A stretch of 64,000 nt of DNA from Nonomuraea cavernae. GTDB taxonomy: Bacteria; Actinomycetota; Actinomycetes; Streptosporangiales; Streptosporangiaceae. The notes under the pieces are model-generated. The model was not told the origin of the DNA, did no database searches, and worked only from the letters and a program-made list of their open reading frames with translations. Location of the stretch: contig NZ_BMNH01000003.1 of NCBI RefSeq assembly GCF_014646355.1, positions 248,001 to 312,000 of the forward strand, read 5' to 3'. A program made the translations under genes and the position numbers. Of this stretch, positions 8,801-17,795 are shown in pieces; within the stretch, counting starts at the first letter, position 1, and every line of letters begins with the position of its first letter.

Positions 8801-9616
8801 GTGCACGGCAGCGAGGTCGCCCGCACCGAGCAGCGGCTGCGCCTGGAGCAGCTGGAGCAGCGGGCCCTGGACGAGTTCGGCGTCGAGCCCGAGACCCTGA
8901 TCTCCGAGTACGGCCCGCAGGCCCCGGTGCCCGGCGACCCGCCGATCCCCTACGTACGCGAGGAGCAGGAGAAACGGGCCCGTGCCGCCGAGCGGCAGAT
9001 GAACCAACTGGGCAAGGTCAACCCGCTCGCCCTGGAGGAGTTCGCCGCCCTGGAGGAGCGCCACGCCTTCCTCACCTCGCAGCTCGAAGACCTCAAGAAG
9101 ACCAGGCGCGACCTGATGACCGTGGTCAAGGAGGTCGACGACCGGGTGGAGCAGATGTTCTCCTCGGCCTACGAGGACGTGGCCCGCGAGTTCGAGCAGA
9201 TCTTCACCCGGGTCTTCCCCGGCGGCGAGGGCCGGCTGGTCCTCACCGAGCCCACCGACATGCTGACCACCGGCATCGAGGTCGAGGCCCGGCCGCCGGG
9301 CAAGAAGGTCAAGCGGCTGTCGCTGCTGTCCGGCGGTGAGCGGTCGCTGACGGCGGTGGCGTTCCTGATCTCCATCTTCAAGGCCCGGCCCTCGCCGTTC
9401 TACGTCATGGACGAGGTCGAGGCGGCGCTCGACGACACCAACACGCAGCGCCTGCTGCGGCTCTTCGAGGAGCTGCGGCAGAGCTCGCAGCTGATCGTGA
9501 TCACCCACAACAAGCGCACGATGGAGATCGCCGACGCCCTCTACGGCGTGTCGATGCGGGGCGACGGCGTCACCCAGGTCGTCAGCCAGCGGCTGCGGGA
9601 GCGCGAGCCGGCCTGA
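5831..9616 (+). CDS. smc: chromosome segregation ATPase SMC
   Basis: 1261-residue structural maintenance of chromosomes protein, which works with ScpA/ScpB to compact and segregate the chromosome. TTG at 5831 gives MYLKTLTLRGFKSF, the expected first residues. Walker A is GPNGSGKSN (residues 31-39); two long Ala/Glu/Arg-rich coiled coils flank a hinge around residues 490-700; the C-terminal head has LLSGGERSLTAVAF and VMDEVEAALDD. The hinge carries a low-complexity insert (about residues 595-648) that includes a ten-residue tandem repeat, VRAAAPGGGE/VRTAAPGGGE. That insert makes the protein longer than the usual 1180-1200. Confidence 0.96.
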   Translation: MYLKTLTLRGFKSFASATALRFEPGITCVVGPNGSGKSNVVDALAWVMGEHSAKSLRGGKMEDVIFAGTSSRPPLGRAEVTLTIDNSDGALPIDYSEVTISRLMFRSGQSEYAINGDTCRLLDIQELLSDSGIGREMHVIVGQGQLDAVLHAGPEDRRAFIEEAAGVLKHRKRKEKALRKLDAMQANLTRVQDLATELRRQLKPLGRQAEIARKAAVIQADLRDARLRLLADDVGILRSTLEREAADEAAVLSRRTQVEAELAEGQQREAALESAEAEAQPRLSAAQETYFRLSSLRERITGLEQLAAERHRHAVDAASIERRGRDPEDLEREAAEVREQELILQAELEHAQELLEEAVQRRAGSEAALSAEERRLAMAARAAADRREGLAKLRGQVDSVRSRSRAAEEEIGRLNRAVAEAAERERRARDDLEERRREEPAVDPALAEELATAQALVEEAKSVADEARAAASSAKAALDAPRSAAQAAKAGVVAARAADQEAQRAVAALRARCEALELGLAKGDGGAALLEADLAGVLGPLAASLQVTPGAEPAVAAVLGPVAEAIAVRSVATAIEAIELLRVKEAGQATLLVASPADGPGRGSASPGDGPKDPSPAAAAGRMGETGVRAAAPGGGEVRTAAPGGGEWAAELVTVPGHLRSAVDRLLSGVVVVDDLGVARRVVEEHSGLRAVTRDGDLVGAHLASGGFEGGTSVLQVRAALDDAVADLGDAEATAERTAEALDEAAATEQAAQAAVEEAQARVNEAQTAVSTAQAGVSAAQGALDQVRARQREADQRDAAAAKRLAQLEAAADAAHDEAARLRHGVTAAEESRAEGLAELAELEIRLAEAEYSQELEAEPTTEARDELAVTCQTDRQREMETRLQVRTAEERVKGIEGRADGLVRAAQRERHERAQAAARRARRRRQAEVAEAVSGGARRVLTSLASSVQLAARERDEADLARVAIDAELKQVRVRVRELSQELDKLVNRVHGSEVARTEQRLRLEQLEQRALDEFGVEPETLISEYGPQAPVPGDPPIPYVREEQEKRARAAERQMNQLGKVNPLALEEFAALEERHAFLTSQLEDLKKTRRDLMTVVKEVDDRVEQMFSSAYEDVAREFEQIFTRVFPGGEGRLVLTEPTDMLTTGIEVEARPPGKKVKRLSLLSGGERSLTAVAFLISIFKARPSPFYVMDEVEAALDDTNTQRLLRLFEELRQSSQLIVITHNKRTMEIADALYGVSMRGDGVTQVVSQRLREREPA
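7711..7770 (+). repeat. 30-bp tandem repeat inside the SMC hinge
   Basis: Two head-to-tail 30-base copies (7711-7740 and 7741-7770) differ at four positions and code for V-R-(A/T)-A-A-P-G-G-G-E twice. They sit in a Pro/Gly/Ala-rich stretch between hinge core segments. The in-frame unit suggests expansion by replication slippage. Confidence 0.85.
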
Positions 9617-9669
9617 TCCGCGTGGCCCTGGGCATGACCATGCCGGTCGATCTGGAAAACTGACGTCTT

Positions 9670-10848
9670 GTGGATGGTTATCTCGGCGTCATCGTGATCG
9701 TGGTCCTCGTCGCCCTCGTGGCGGCGGGCGGCCTGTTCCTGCTCTTCAGACCGGGAGGCAAGGCCGCGCCACCGGCCGAGCCGCCGGAGACGCTGCTGCC
9801 TCCGGAGGAGAAGGAGAAGCGAGCGGCTCCAGGTGGCGAGGAAGGTGAGGGGGCCACCACCACGCTCCCGCCTCCGGTCAAACCGGCCGAGCCGGTCGTG
9901 GCGCCGCCCGAGGTGGAGGTGCCGCCGCCGTCCGCCGGTCGGATGGTGCGGCTGCGGTCCAGGCTGGCCCGCTCGCAGAGCGCGCTCGGCCGGGGGCTGC
10001 TGGAGCTGCTCTCCCGTGACCGCCTCGACGACGAGGTCTGGGACGAGATCGAGGAGGCGCTGATCACCGCCGACGTCGGTGTGGCGCCCACCCGCGCCAT
10101 CGTCGAGGAGCTGCAGACCAAGGTCAAGGTGCTCGGCACCCGCACGCCCGACCAGGTGCGCGCCCTGCTCCGCGAGCAGTTGCTGGCCCAGGTCAATCCC
10201 GATCTCGACCGCACCCTGCACGTCCAGAGGCATGGTGAGCGGCCCGCGGTGGTGCTCGTCGTGGGCGTCAACGGCACCGGCAAGACCACCACGACCGGCA
10301 AGCTCGCCCGCTCGCTCATCGGCGACGGCAAGACGGTCGTGCTCGGCGCGGCCGACACGTTCCGCGCGGCGGCGGCCGACCAGTTGCAGACCTGGGGTGA
10401 CCGGGTCGGGGCCGAGGTGGTGCGCGGGCCGGAGGCCGGCGACCCGGCCTCGGTGGCCTTCGACGCCACCGCCAAGGGCATCCTGGACAAGGTCGACGTG
10501 GTCATCGTCGACACGGCGGGCCGGCTGCACACCAAGACCGGCCTGATGGACGAGCTGGGCAAGGTCAAGCGGGTGATCGAGAAGAAGGCCACCGTCGACG
10601 AGGTGCTGCTGGTCCTCGACGCCACCACCGGCCAGAACGGCATGCGGCAGGCGCAGGTCTTCGCCGAGGTGGTCAACATCACCGGCATCGCGCTGACCAA
10701 GCTCGACGGCACGGCCAAGGGCGGCATCGTCATCTCGGTGCAGCGCGAGCTGGGGGTGCCGGTCAAACTGGCCGGGCTGGGCGAGGGGCCCGACGATCTG
10801 GCTCCGTTCGACCCCGAGGTGTTCGTGGACGCGATCCTTGGGGACTGA
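9670..10848 (+). CDS. ftsY: signal recognition particle receptor FtsY
   Basis: 392-residue SRP receptor GTPase that docks ribosome-SRP complexes at the membrane. Actinobacterial features are visible: a single N-terminal transmembrane helix (about residues 4-25, GVIVIVVLVALVAAGGLFLLF), then a Pro/Glu-rich linker, then the NG domain. GTPase motifs are VNGTGKTTTTGK (about 200-211), DTFRAAAADQL, VDTAGRLHTK and TKLDGTAKGG. The GTG start at 9670 is chosen because it puts the anchor at the very N-terminus. It follows smc by 53 bases. Confidence 0.95.
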   Translation: MDGYLGVIVIVVLVALVAAGGLFLLFRPGGKAAPPAEPPETLLPPEEKEKRAAPGGEEGEGATTTLPPPVKPAEPVVAPPEVEVPPPSAGRMVRLRSRLARSQSALGRGLLELLSRDRLDDEVWDEIEEALITADVGVAPTRAIVEELQTKVKVLGTRTPDQVRALLREQLLAQVNPDLDRTLHVQRHGERPAVVLVVGVNGTGKTTTTGKLARSLIGDGKTVVLGAADTFRAAAADQLQTWGDRVGAEVVRGPEAGDPASVAFDATAKGILDKVDVVIVDTAGRLHTKTGLMDELGKVKRVIEKKATVDEVLLVLDATTGQNGMRQAQVFAEVVNITGIALTKLDGTAKGGIVISVQRELGVPVKLAGLGEGPDDLAPFDPEVFVDAILGD

Positions 10849-10911
10849 CACATAATCAATTCGGATATGTCACTTACCGGTTGATGCCTTGTCGTTTGAC
10901 CGGTGCCGTGT

Positions 10912-10939
10912 TGACATTGAGCGGTCCTCGGAAACTGAT
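10912..10939 (+). promoter_or_regulatory. possible promoter of the 24-codon peptide gene
   Basis: TTGACA (10912-10917) is a perfect -35 box. ACTGAT (10934-10939) lies 16 bases downstream and keeps the A2 and T6 of the actinobacterial -10 pattern. The predicted RNA start is a few bases before the ATG at 10955. The assignment rests on the boxes only. Confidence 0.45.
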
Positions 10940-10954
10940 CGGAAAGGGCGCTCA

Positions 10955-11029
10955 ATGAAGAGAGTCGTCGTCCACAAACCCGGCACCGTCAAGCTGTCCG
11001 GAGCCGCGAGTCCGAAGCACTCGGCCTGA
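10955..11029 (+). CDS. 24-residue basic peptide, unknown
   Basis: Short open frame from ATG 10955 to TGA 11027-11029. The product begins MKRVVVHKPGTVKL and ends SPKHSA; it is basic with a central Gly/Ala/Ser stretch and no cysteine. A GGAAAGGG stretch at 10941-10948 is a fair ribosome binding site. It has its own -35 box in front and a hairpin terminator behind, then a TPR protein gene on the same strand. This fits a peptide made in excess over its neighbour, such as a modified-peptide precursor, a signalling peptide or a leader peptide. None of these is demonstrated, and it is too short for homology to be decisive. Confidence 0.5.
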   Translation: MKRVVVHKPGTVKLSGAASPKHSA

Positions 11030-11053
11030 CCTGTCCTGAACGCACGGATGAGG

Positions 11054-11085
11054 CCGGCGTCTGCGGTGGTGACGCCGGTTTCCGT
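11054..11085 (+). terminator. terminator or attenuator between peptide and TPR gene
   Basis: Perfect eight-base-pair stem CCGGCGTC (11054-11061) with GACGCCGG (11071-11078), a nine-base loop, then TTTCCGTCTT. It lies between the short peptide gene and the TPR gene 18 bases further on, so it would limit read-through and leave the peptide as the main product. Confidence 0.65.
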
Positions 11086-11096
11086 CTTCTCCGGGA

Positions 11097-12770
11097 GTGA
11101 CTCTGCGCGAGATCACGGTTGACGCCGACCGCAGGCTGCGCGGCCCTTACACGCTGGCGTCCGGGCTGCTCACGGCGCTGCTCCCCGAGGCCGCGCCGGA
11201 TCTGGTGGCCGCGCACGACATCGAGATCAGAGCCGCCGCGCCCGGTCTGCGCGACCTGGTCCCCGCCCGGAGGACCTCGCTGGCCGACCGGCTGCCGCAG
11301 GACGAACGCATCCTGGTGCCCGCACCCCTGCGGACGCTCCGGCTGGCGAACGGGCTGGCGGAGTTCGTCCGGGATCATGTGGCGCGGAGTGTGCCGCTGA
11401 CTTTACGGGTGAATAATGCCGAAGAATCGGACCCGACCGATACTGAATTCCTGGCGGTGCTGAGGCGCCGCGTGCCCGCCGCGTCCGTCACGGTGGTGAT
11501 CTCTCCGCCCGGGCCGCCACGCCCGCGGCCTGTCGTCCCGCCCGCGGCCGAACTCGACCGCTACCGCAACGAGGGCTTCCACCACGCCATGGCCGAGGCC
11601 GGCCTGGCGCTGCTGCCCACGCTGGACGAGGACGGCGAGGAGTGGTGGACGCTGCTGCACCGTACGGCCACCGCGCTGGCCGCCCTCGACCGGGAGGGCG
11701 AGGCCCGCGACCTGCTCGACCGCGCCCGCCGGGTCAGCACCCGGCCCAAGGAGCTCGCCACAGCCGCCTACGCCACCGCGATGCTGCTCGTCCGCCACCA
11801 CGACCCCGGCGAGCGCGACCCCGAGGAGGCGATGGCCTGGATCAACCAGGCGGTCGCGCTCACCTCGCTGCTGCCCGATCGCGGCGAGCGGGCCTTCCAC
11901 CTGAGCTTCGACCTCAACGGCAAGGCGCTGGTCGAGGTGCGCAGAGGGCGCCTCGCGCAGGCCGAGCGGCTCGTCCAGGAGGCCGTCGAGCTGGCCGAGC
12001 GCGACCTGGAGCCCGGCCGGCACCCCATCCACAGGCTCGTGCTGCGGGCGAACCGGGCCCAGCTGGCGGCCCAGCGGGGCGACCTCGCCGGCGCGCTGCG
12101 CGATCTCGACGCGGTCGTCGCGGCCGATCCCGGTTATCCCGACTACTACCTCGACCGGGGCAACCTGCTGCACCGCCTGGGCCGTCCGGCCGAGGCGACG
12201 GCCGACTACGAGACGGCCATGCGGGTCGGCCCGCCCTTCCCCGAGCCCTACTACAACCGCTCCGAGATCCGTTTCGCCGCCGGCGACCTCGCGGGCGCGC
12301 TCGCGGACCTCGATCACGCGATCGAGCTGGATCCCGGTTTCACCGACGCCTACGTCAACCGGGCCGGGCTGCTCGTGGCGCTGAACGAGCCGGCCAGGGC
12401 CAGGGCCGACGCCGAGCGCGATGTCGGCAACCCGTACCTGCTCTGCGTGCTGGGGCAGATCGAGGCGGCGGAGGGGCACGCGCTGGAGGCCCGCAAGGCG
12501 TTCGACTCGGCGCTGGAACGCGAGCCGCGGCTGGCGGCGGCCTGGGCGGGGCGCGGCGCGGTCGCGTTCGGCGAGGGCGAGTACGAGAGCGCCGTCGCCG
12601 ACCTGAGCCGGGCGATCGAGCTGGAGGAGGGGGCGGAGGTCAGGTTCAATCGGGCGCTCGCGCTCCGGAGGTGCGGGCAGCCCGCGCTGGCCCGAGCCGA
12701 CCTGCTGCGAGCCCAGGAGCTGGCGCCCGACGACGAGGAGATCCGGCGGGCGCTCGCCGAGCGACCATGA
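11097..12770 (+). CDS. tetratricopeptide-repeat protein
   Basis: 557-residue protein with an N-terminal domain of about 150 residues I do not recognise by name (it contains LVAAHDIEIRAAAPGLRDLV and, near residues 118-135, DPTDTEFLAVLRRR, which looks like the end of a degenerate AAA-type ATPase core). From about residue 240 on there are successive TPR units, for example DPGYPDYYLDRGNLLHRLGR and LEREPRLAAAWAGRGAVAF. No signal peptide or membrane segment is seen, so it is probably a cytoplasmic scaffold binding a peptide or protein partner. The GTG start is weakly supported. The adjacent 24-residue peptide is an obvious candidate partner, but only by position. Confidence 0.85.
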   Translation: MTLREITVDADRRLRGPYTLASGLLTALLPEAAPDLVAAHDIEIRAAAPGLRDLVPARRTSLADRLPQDERILVPAPLRTLRLANGLAEFVRDHVARSVPLTLRVNNAEESDPTDTEFLAVLRRRVPAASVTVVISPPGPPRPRPVVPPAAELDRYRNEGFHHAMAEAGLALLPTLDEDGEEWWTLLHRTATALAALDREGEARDLLDRARRVSTRPKELATAAYATAMLLVRHHDPGERDPEEAMAWINQAVALTSLLPDRGERAFHLSFDLNGKALVEVRRGRLAQAERLVQEAVELAERDLEPGRHPIHRLVLRANRAQLAAQRGDLAGALRDLDAVVAADPGYPDYYLDRGNLLHRLGRPAEATADYETAMRVGPPFPEPYYNRSEIRFAAGDLAGALADLDHAIELDPGFTDAYVNRAGLLVALNEPARARADAERDVGNPYLLCVLGQIEAAEGHALEARKAFDSALEREPRLAAAWAGRGAVAFGEGEYESAVADLSRAIELEEGAEVRFNRALALRRCGQPALARADLLRAQELAPDDEEIRRALAERP

Positions 12771-12785
12771 GCGGGGCGCCGGTCG

Positions 12786-13568
12786 CTAGCGGTGCGGCCC
12801 GATCGGGATGACCAGCGGCGTGCCCGCCACCGGGTCGGTGATCACCTTGGCGTCCAGCTCGAACACCTCGCGCAACAGCTCCTCGGTCAGCACCTCGTGC
12901 GGGGCGCCGGCGATGATCACCCGGCCCTCGCGCATGGCCACCAGCCGGTCGGCGTAACGGGCCGCCAGGTTGAGGTCGTGCAACACCATCACGATGGTCC
13001 GGTCGGCCGCCTGGTGCAGTCGGCGGACCAGCTCCAGGACCTCCACCTGGTGAGCCAGGTCGAGGAAGGTGGTCGGCTCGTCCAGCAGCAGCAGGTCGGT
13101 GCCCTGGGCCAGGGCCATGGAGATCCAGGCCCGCTGCCGCTGCCCGCCGGACAGCTCGTCCAGCGGGCGCTCGGCCAGGTCGGCCAGCCCGGTCATGGCC
13201 AGCGCCTCGCTCACGGCCGCCTCGTCGTCCGACGACCACTGCCGATACCAGGTCTGGTGCGGGTGGCGGCCCCTGACGACCAGGTCGGCGACGGTCAGGC
13301 CCTCCGGCGCGGTGGGCGCCTGGGGGAGCAGGCCGAGCACCTTGGCCACCTCGCGGGTGGGGATGCGATCGATGCGCTTGCCGTCGAGCAGCACCTCGCC
13401 GCCTCGCGGCTTGAGCAGGCGGCCGAGGGCGCGCAGCAGCGTGGACTTGCCGCAGCCGTTGGGGCCGATGATCGCGGTGACCGTGCCCGGCTCGACGACG
13501 AGGTCGAGCCCGTCCACGACGGTTCGTTCGCCGTAGCCGAGCTTGACGGCGGCGGCCTGGAGCCTCAA
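12786..13568 (-). CDS. siderophore-iron ABC transporter ATPase (FecE/FepC type)
   Basis: 260-residue ATP-binding subunit of a ferric-siderophore importer, on the cytoplasmic face. Walker A is GPNGCGKST (about residues 36-44), the signature is [15 protein letters not shown], Walker B is [16 protein letters not shown], and the H-loop is [13 protein letters not shown]. The [12 protein letters not shown] form is characteristic of iron/B12 importers. It overlaps the upstream permease by four bases (ATGA), so it is translated from the same transcript. It converges with the TPR gene across 15 bases. Confidence 0.93.
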   Translation of the reverse strand: MRLQAAAVKLGYGERTVVDGLDLVVEPGTVTAIIGPNGCGKSTLLRALGRLLKPRGGEVLLDGKRIDRIPTREVAKVLGLLPQAPTAPEGLTVADLVVRGRHPHQTWYRQWSSDDEAAVSEALAMTGLADLAERPLDELSGGQRQRAWISMALAQGTDLLLLDEPTTFLDLAHQVEVLELVRRLHQAADRTIVMVLHDLNLAARYADRLVAMREGRVIIAGAPHEVLTEELLREVFELDAKVITDPVAGTPLVIPIGPHR

Positions 13569-14611
13569 GTGCGTGCCCTCCAGATCAGATGAATCAGGTA
13601 CGGCGCGCCGAGCACCGCGGTCACGATGCCCACGGGCAGCTCGACAGGGGAGAAGGCGGTGCGCGCGATCAGGTCGGCGCCAGTGGTGAGCAGGGCGCCC
13701 ACGACGGCCGACGACAGCAGCGGTGGCTGCGCGCAGCGGGCCAGCCGGAGCGCGATCTGCGGCGCGGCCAGCGCGACGAACGCGATCGGCCCGGCCGAGG
13801 CGGTGGCGACCGCGGCGAGCAGCACGGCCGCGAGGATCAGCAGGGCCCGCGAGAGGTTCATCCGCACGCCCAGCCCGGTGATGGTGTCGTCGCCGAAGCG
13901 CAGCGCGTCGAGCGACCGGGCGCCGAGCAGCGCCAGCGGGATGAGCACGGCGAGGGCCACGCCGACGGGCCGGACGTGCTCCCAGCCGCGGCCGTTGAGC
14001 GAGCCGCTGATCCAGACCATGGCCCGGCTGGTGTCGTTGACGTCGCCGATGGTCAGCAGCCAGAACTTGACGTTGGTGAACACGGCCGCCACGCCGATGC
14101 CGACGAGGACCAGCCGGTAGCCGTCGAGCCCGCGCCGCCAGGCCAGCGTGTAGACGATCATGGCGCCGACGAGCCCGCCGGCCAGGGCCAGCGCCGGGAT
14201 GCCGAGGGTGGAGAGCAGCCCGCTGGCGCCGCCGTACGCGCTGCCGCTGACCACGACGCCGGCCACGACGGCGACCGAGGCGCCGGTGGTGACCCCGAGG
14301 ATCTCGGGGCTGGCCAGCGGGTTGCGGGCGATGGACTGGATGATCGCGCCGGACAGCGCCAGCGCGGCGCCCACCAGCGCGCCGGTCAGGGCGCGGGGCA
14401 GGCGGAGATCCATGATGACGAAGTGGCCGGCGCTCGCGGTGTCGAACGTGGCCCGCGCCACCTCGGCCAGGCTCATCTGGATGTCGCCGATGCGCATGTT
14501 CAGTGCCATGAGCACGCCGAGTAGCAGGAGGCCGCCCAGCGTGACGGCGGCGGCGCGGGGGCGTACCCGCCAGGACAGGCCCGCGACGCGGAGCGCGAGG
14601 ACGGTCGTCAC
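13565..14611 (-). CDS. FecCD-family siderophore permease, second subunit
   Basis: 348-residue integral membrane permease of the FecCD/BtuC family with about nine or ten hydrophobic helices. Family blocks include [41 protein letters not shown] and the coupling segment near [11 protein letters not shown]. It pairs with the other FecCD protein to form the channel for the ferric siderophore. Start and stop overlap both neighbours by four bases, so the three transporter genes form one operon read leftwards. Confidence 0.93.
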   Translation of the reverse strand: MTTVLALRVAGLSWRVRPRAAAVTLGGLLLLGVLMALNMRIGDIQMSLAEVARATFDTASAGHFVIMDLRLPRALTGALVGAALALSGAIIQSIARNPLASPEILGVTTGASVAVVAGVVVSGSAYGGASGLLSTLGIPALALAGGLVGAMIVYTLAWRRGLDGYRLVLVGIGVAAVFTNVKFWLLTIGDVNDTSRAMVWISGSLNGRGWEHVRPVGVALAVLIPLALLGARSLDALRFGDDTITGLGVRMNLSRALLILAAVLLAAVATASAGPIAFVALAAPQIALRLARCAQPPLLSSAVVGALLTTGADLIARTAFSPVELPVGIVTAVLGAPYLIHLIWRART

Positions 14612-15642
14612 AGCCGCACCGGCTTCCTGCGGCGGACCAGCGCGACGAAGAAGGGGGCGCCGAGCAGGGCGAGCACCACGCCGACCTCCAGCTCGCCGGG
14701 AGGGGCGACGACGCGGCCGATCACGTCGGCGAGCAGCAGCAGCGCGACGCCGATCAGGCCGGAGTAGGGCAGTAGCCAGCGGTGATCGGTGCCGGACAGC
14801 GAGCGGGCCAGATGCGGCACGATCAGGCCGACGAAGGCCAGGGACCCGCAGGCCGCCACCGCGGCGCCGGTGAGCAGCGTGACGGCGGCGACGCCGACGC
14901 CCCGGGTGAGGCCGATGCGCTGCCCGAGGCCGCGCGCGACGTCCTCGCCGAGGGAGAGCGCGTTCAGGCCGGGGGCGTTGACCATGGCCAGCACCAGGCC
15001 GGCCACGACGAACGGCAGCACCTGCCAGACCACGTCGGGGCCGCGCGCGGCGATCGAACCCGCCTGCCAGAACCTGAACACGTCCATGGCCTGCTCGTCC
15101 AGGAGCACGATGGCCGAGGTCAGCGCGTAGAGGAAGGCGCTGACGGCGGTGCCCGCGAGGGCGAGCGTGACGGGCGTGGGGCCGCCCCGGCCGCCGACCA
15201 TGCCGAGCGCGAACACGCCCACGCTGGCGATCAGCGCTCCGGCCAGGCCGAACCAGATGTAGGCGAGCAGGCTCTGGGCGCCGAGCAGGATGATCGAGGC
15301 CACCATGGCGAAGGCGGCGCCCTGGGTGACGCCGAGCAGGCCGGGGTCGGCGAGCGGGTTGCGGGTGTGGCCCTGCATGAGCGCCCCAGCCACGCCGAGC
15401 GCGAGGCCGGCCAGCACGCCGAGCACGGTCCTCGGGACGCGCAGCGAGCGGACGATGATGTGGCTCTCGGTGCCGGCGGGGGCGGTGAGCGCCTGCCAGG
15501 CGTCGGCCGGCGGCACGGGCCTGGACCCGACCGTGACGCTCAGCACCACGGTCACGCAGACGGCTCCCAGCAGCACGGTGAGCAGAAGGAGACGCCGGTG
15601 ACGGAGGGTGTGCGAGCGTGGCGCGACAGCGGTGGCTCCCAC
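14608..15642 (-). CDS. FecCD-family siderophore permease, first subunit
   Basis: 344-residue FecCD-type permease, with [43 protein letters not shown] as the family block. I place the start at GTG 15642 because GGAGG lies five bases in front of it and the protein then opens with a short basic tail before the first membrane helix; the frame is open to 15693, but that would run into the iron-box region. It is the first gene of the leftward transporter operon, divergent from the binding protein. Confidence 0.9.
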   Translation of the reverse strand: MGATAVAPRSHTLRHRRLLLLTVLLGAVCVTVVLSVTVGSRPVPPADAWQALTAPAGTESHIIVRSLRVPRTVLGVLAGLALGVAGALMQGHTRNPLADPGLLGVTQGAAFAMVASIILLGAQSLLAYIWFGLAGALIASVGVFALGMVGGRGGPTPVTLALAGTAVSAFLYALTSAIVLLDEQAMDVFRFWQAGSIAARGPDVVWQVLPFVVAGLVLAMVNAPGLNALSLGEDVARGLGQRIGLTRGVGVAAVTLLTGAAVAACGSLAFVGLIVPHLARSLSGTDHRWLLPYSGLIGVALLLLADVIGRVVAPPGELEVGVVLALLGAPFFVALVRRRKPVRL

Positions 15643-15682
15643 TCGTCCCTCCAGCATTTGCCCGATCCCGGAGAAGTATGCC

Positions 15683-15725
15683 AGGTTAGGCACGGCTAAC
15701 TTAATTAAGGGTTGCCTAAGCTAAG
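15683..15725. promoter_or_regulatory. iron-box-like repeats in the divergent siderophore promoter
   Basis: Between the permease and binding-protein genes lies GTTAG-GCACGG-CTAAC (15685-15700), an inverted repeat. Further TTAAGG and GCCTAAGCTAAG segments run to 15725. These match the TTAGGTTAGGCTAACCTAA style of IdeR/DmdR iron-repressor boxes, so both arms are probably shut off by iron-loaded repressor. The match is by eye and partial. Confidence 0.65.
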
Positions 15726-15736
15726 AGGGGTTGTCG

Positions 15737-16711
15737 ATGAGATCGTTGCGTGCGCTGGTAGGGGTCGTTCTGGTGGCGGGGCTGGCCGCTTGCGGCTCGA
15801 CCGAGACCGCCGAGTCCACCGCTCCGGAGAGCTCGGCCGGGCCGTTCCGCACCGTCAAGCACGCGATGGGCGAGACCGTGATCCCCAGCCGGCCCAAGCG
15901 GGTGGTGGCGCTGGACCAGAGCTTCGTGGACGCGGTGCTGACACTGGAGACGCCGGTGGTCGGATACACCACCTACCGGTCGATCGACACGGCGCTGCCC
16001 GACTACCTCGGCACCGTCGCCGAGGAGTACGGCAAGGAGGCCACGGCCGTCGGCACGCTGGAGGAGCCGAGCCTGGAGAAGATCATCGCGCTCAAGCCCG
16101 ACCTGATCGTCTCGGCCAAGGTCCGTCACGAGGCGCTCTACGACAAGCTCGCCAAGATCGCTCCCACCGTCTTCAGCGAGACGACCGGCGCCATCTGGAA
16201 GGAGAACCTCCGCCTGGTGGGCCAGGCGCTCGGCAAGGAGGACGTGGCGGAGGCGAGGCTCAAGGCGTTCGAGGAGCGGGCCGGGAAGATCGGCTCCGCG
16301 ATCAAGGAGAAGGAGGGCGAGCTGCCGACCATCTCAATCGTCCGTTTCGCGGGCGAGCCGACGACCCGCCTGTACGTCGAGGAGTCCTACTCCGGCCTGG
16401 TCATGAAGGACATCGGCTTCCCCCGGCCGGAGGGCCAGCCCACCGTGAGCGACTCGATCGTGGTCAACGTCAGCCAGGAGCGCATCGCCGATCTGGACGC
16501 CGACCACATCTTCGTGGCGACCTACGCGGACCCCGCCGCCGACGGGCCCAAGGAGAAGTTCGTGAACAACCCGCTGTGGGGCAAGCTCAAGGGCGAGAAG
16601 CACGAGGTGAACGACCTCACCTGGATGACCGCCGTCGGCATCCAGGGCGCCCACGCGATCCTCGACGACGTGGCCAAGCTGTTCGAGGTCGACCCGGCCA
16701 AGGCCGCCTAG
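15737..16711 (+). CDS. iron-siderophore substrate-binding lipoprotein
   Basis: 324-residue binding protein of a ferric-siderophore ABC importer, anchored outside the membrane. The signal peptide MRSLRALVGVVLVAGLAAC has a lipobox LAAC with Cys19. A PBP family VIII layout follows, with VALDQSFVDAVLTLETPVVGYT and IIALKPDLIVSAKV. ATG 15737 is preceded by AGAGGGG; a TTG at 15731 is in frame but less likely. It is divergent from the two permeases and ATPase that complete the system and shares their iron-box region. Confidence 0.93.
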   Translation: MRSLRALVGVVLVAGLAACGSTETAESTAPESSAGPFRTVKHAMGETVIPSRPKRVVALDQSFVDAVLTLETPVVGYTTYRSIDTALPDYLGTVAEEYGKEATAVGTLEEPSLEKIIALKPDLIVSAKVRHEALYDKLAKIAPTVFSETTGAIWKENLRLVGQALGKEDVAEARLKAFEERAGKIGSAIKEKEGELPTISIVRFAGEPTTRLYVEESYSGLVMKDIGFPRPEGQPTVSDSIVVNVSQERIADLDADHIFVATYADPAADGPKEKFVNNPLWGKLKGEKHEVNDLTWMTAVGIQGAHAILDDVAKLFEVDPAKAA

Positions 16712-16715
16712 CCGA

Positions 16716-17795
16716 TCAGTCGGGCAGGAAGGCCCGGAACTCGTCGAGGTGGGGGTGGATGTCGAGGCCCTGGGCGGCGAGCCAGCCGGGGTCGCAGTAG
16801 GTGCCCCGGTAGCGTTCGCCGCCGTCGCAGATGAGGGTGACGACGCTGCCCTGCTCGCCGGCCTCGCGCATCTCCCTGATCAGGTCCACGCAGGCGGCCA
16901 CGTTGGTGCCGGTGGAGCCGCCGACGTCCCGGCCGGTGACCTCGCGCACCCAGTGCATGGCGGCGATCGACCGGGCGTCGGGCACGGCCACCATGCGGTC
17001 GATCACCGTGGGCTGGAAGGACGGCTCCACCCGGGGACGGCCGATGCCCTCGATCCGCGAGCCCGGCGCGGTGACCGAGGGGTCGCCCGACACCCAGCTC
17101 GGGTAGAAGGCCGAGCCCTCGGGGTCGGCGACGGCCAGGCGGGTGTCGTGGCGGCGGTAGCGGATGTAGCGGCCGATCGTGGACGAGGTGCCGCCGGTGC
17201 CCGCGCCGACCACGATCCAGGCCGGCACGGGGTGCGGCTCCAGCGACATCTGCGCGTAGATCGACTCGGCGATGTTGTTGTTGCCGCGCCAGTCGGTCGC
17301 CCGCTCGGCGTAGGTGAACTGGTCCATGAAGTGGCCGCCCGTCTCGGCGGCCAGGCGGTGAGACTCGTCATAGATCGTGGTCGGGTCGTCGACCAAATGA
17401 CATTTGCCGCCGTAGAACTCGATCAGGTGACACTTCTCCGGTGAGGTGGAGGCGGGCATCACCGCGATGAACGGCAGGCCGAGCAGGCGGGCGAAGTAGG
17501 CCTCGCTCACGGCCGTGGAGCCGCTGGACGCCTCGACGATCGTGGTCGAGGGGCCGATCCAGCCGTTCGCCAGGCCGTACAGGAAAAGTGATCGGGCAAG
17601 TCGGTGTTTCAGTGAACCGGTGGGGTGTACCGACTCGTCTTTCAAGTAGAGGTTTACCCCCCACCGCGGGGGCAGCGGGAAGACATGCAGGTGTGTGTCA
17701 CAGCTCCGGTTGGCGTCGGCCTCCACCTTGCGGATGGCCTCCGCCACCCAGTGACGTGCCTCCATGTCGTGACGGTCCACGAAATCCATGTCCAT
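16716..17795 (-). CDS. PLP-dependent cysteine synthase-fold enzyme (Cds1-like)
   Basis: 359-residue fold-type II PLP enzyme. Lys63 in [11 protein letters not shown] is the Schiff-base lysine, [22 protein letters not shown] is the substrate/phosphate loop, and [20 protein letters not shown] is the PLP phosphate-binding glycine loop. Its arrangement resembles mycobacterial Cds1, a cysteine desulfhydrase releasing sulfide, more than biosynthetic CysK or CysM. The biochemical assignment is inference. It converges on the iron-binding lipoprotein with four bases between stops and diverges from the SigR-like gene, which could fit a thiol-homeostasis role. Confidence 0.85.
   Translation of the reverse strand: MDMDFVDRHDMEARHWVAEAIRKVEADANRSCDTHLHVFPLPPRWGVNLYLKDESVHPTGSLKHRLARSLFLYGLANGWIGPSTTIVEASSGSTAVSEAYFARLLGLPFIAVMPASTSPEKCHLIEFYGGKCHLVDDPTTIYDESHRLAAETGGHFMDQFTYAERATDWRGNNNIAESIYAQMSLEPHPVPAWIVVGAGTGGTSSTIGRYIRYRRHDTRLAVADPEGSAFYPSWVSGDPSVTAPGSRIEGIGRPRVEPSFQPTVIDRMVAVPDARSIAAMHWVREVTGRDVGGSTGTNVAACVDLIREMREAGEQGSVVTLICDGGERYRGTYCDPGWLAAQGLDIHPHLDEFRAFLPD

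Noticed and set aside
7460..9508. Open frame of about 680 codons antisense to smc
   Set aside because: High-GC genes leave long open antisense frames; this one has low-complexity Gly/Leu/Arg composition, no start site and no family resemblance, while the forward frame is a complete SMC.
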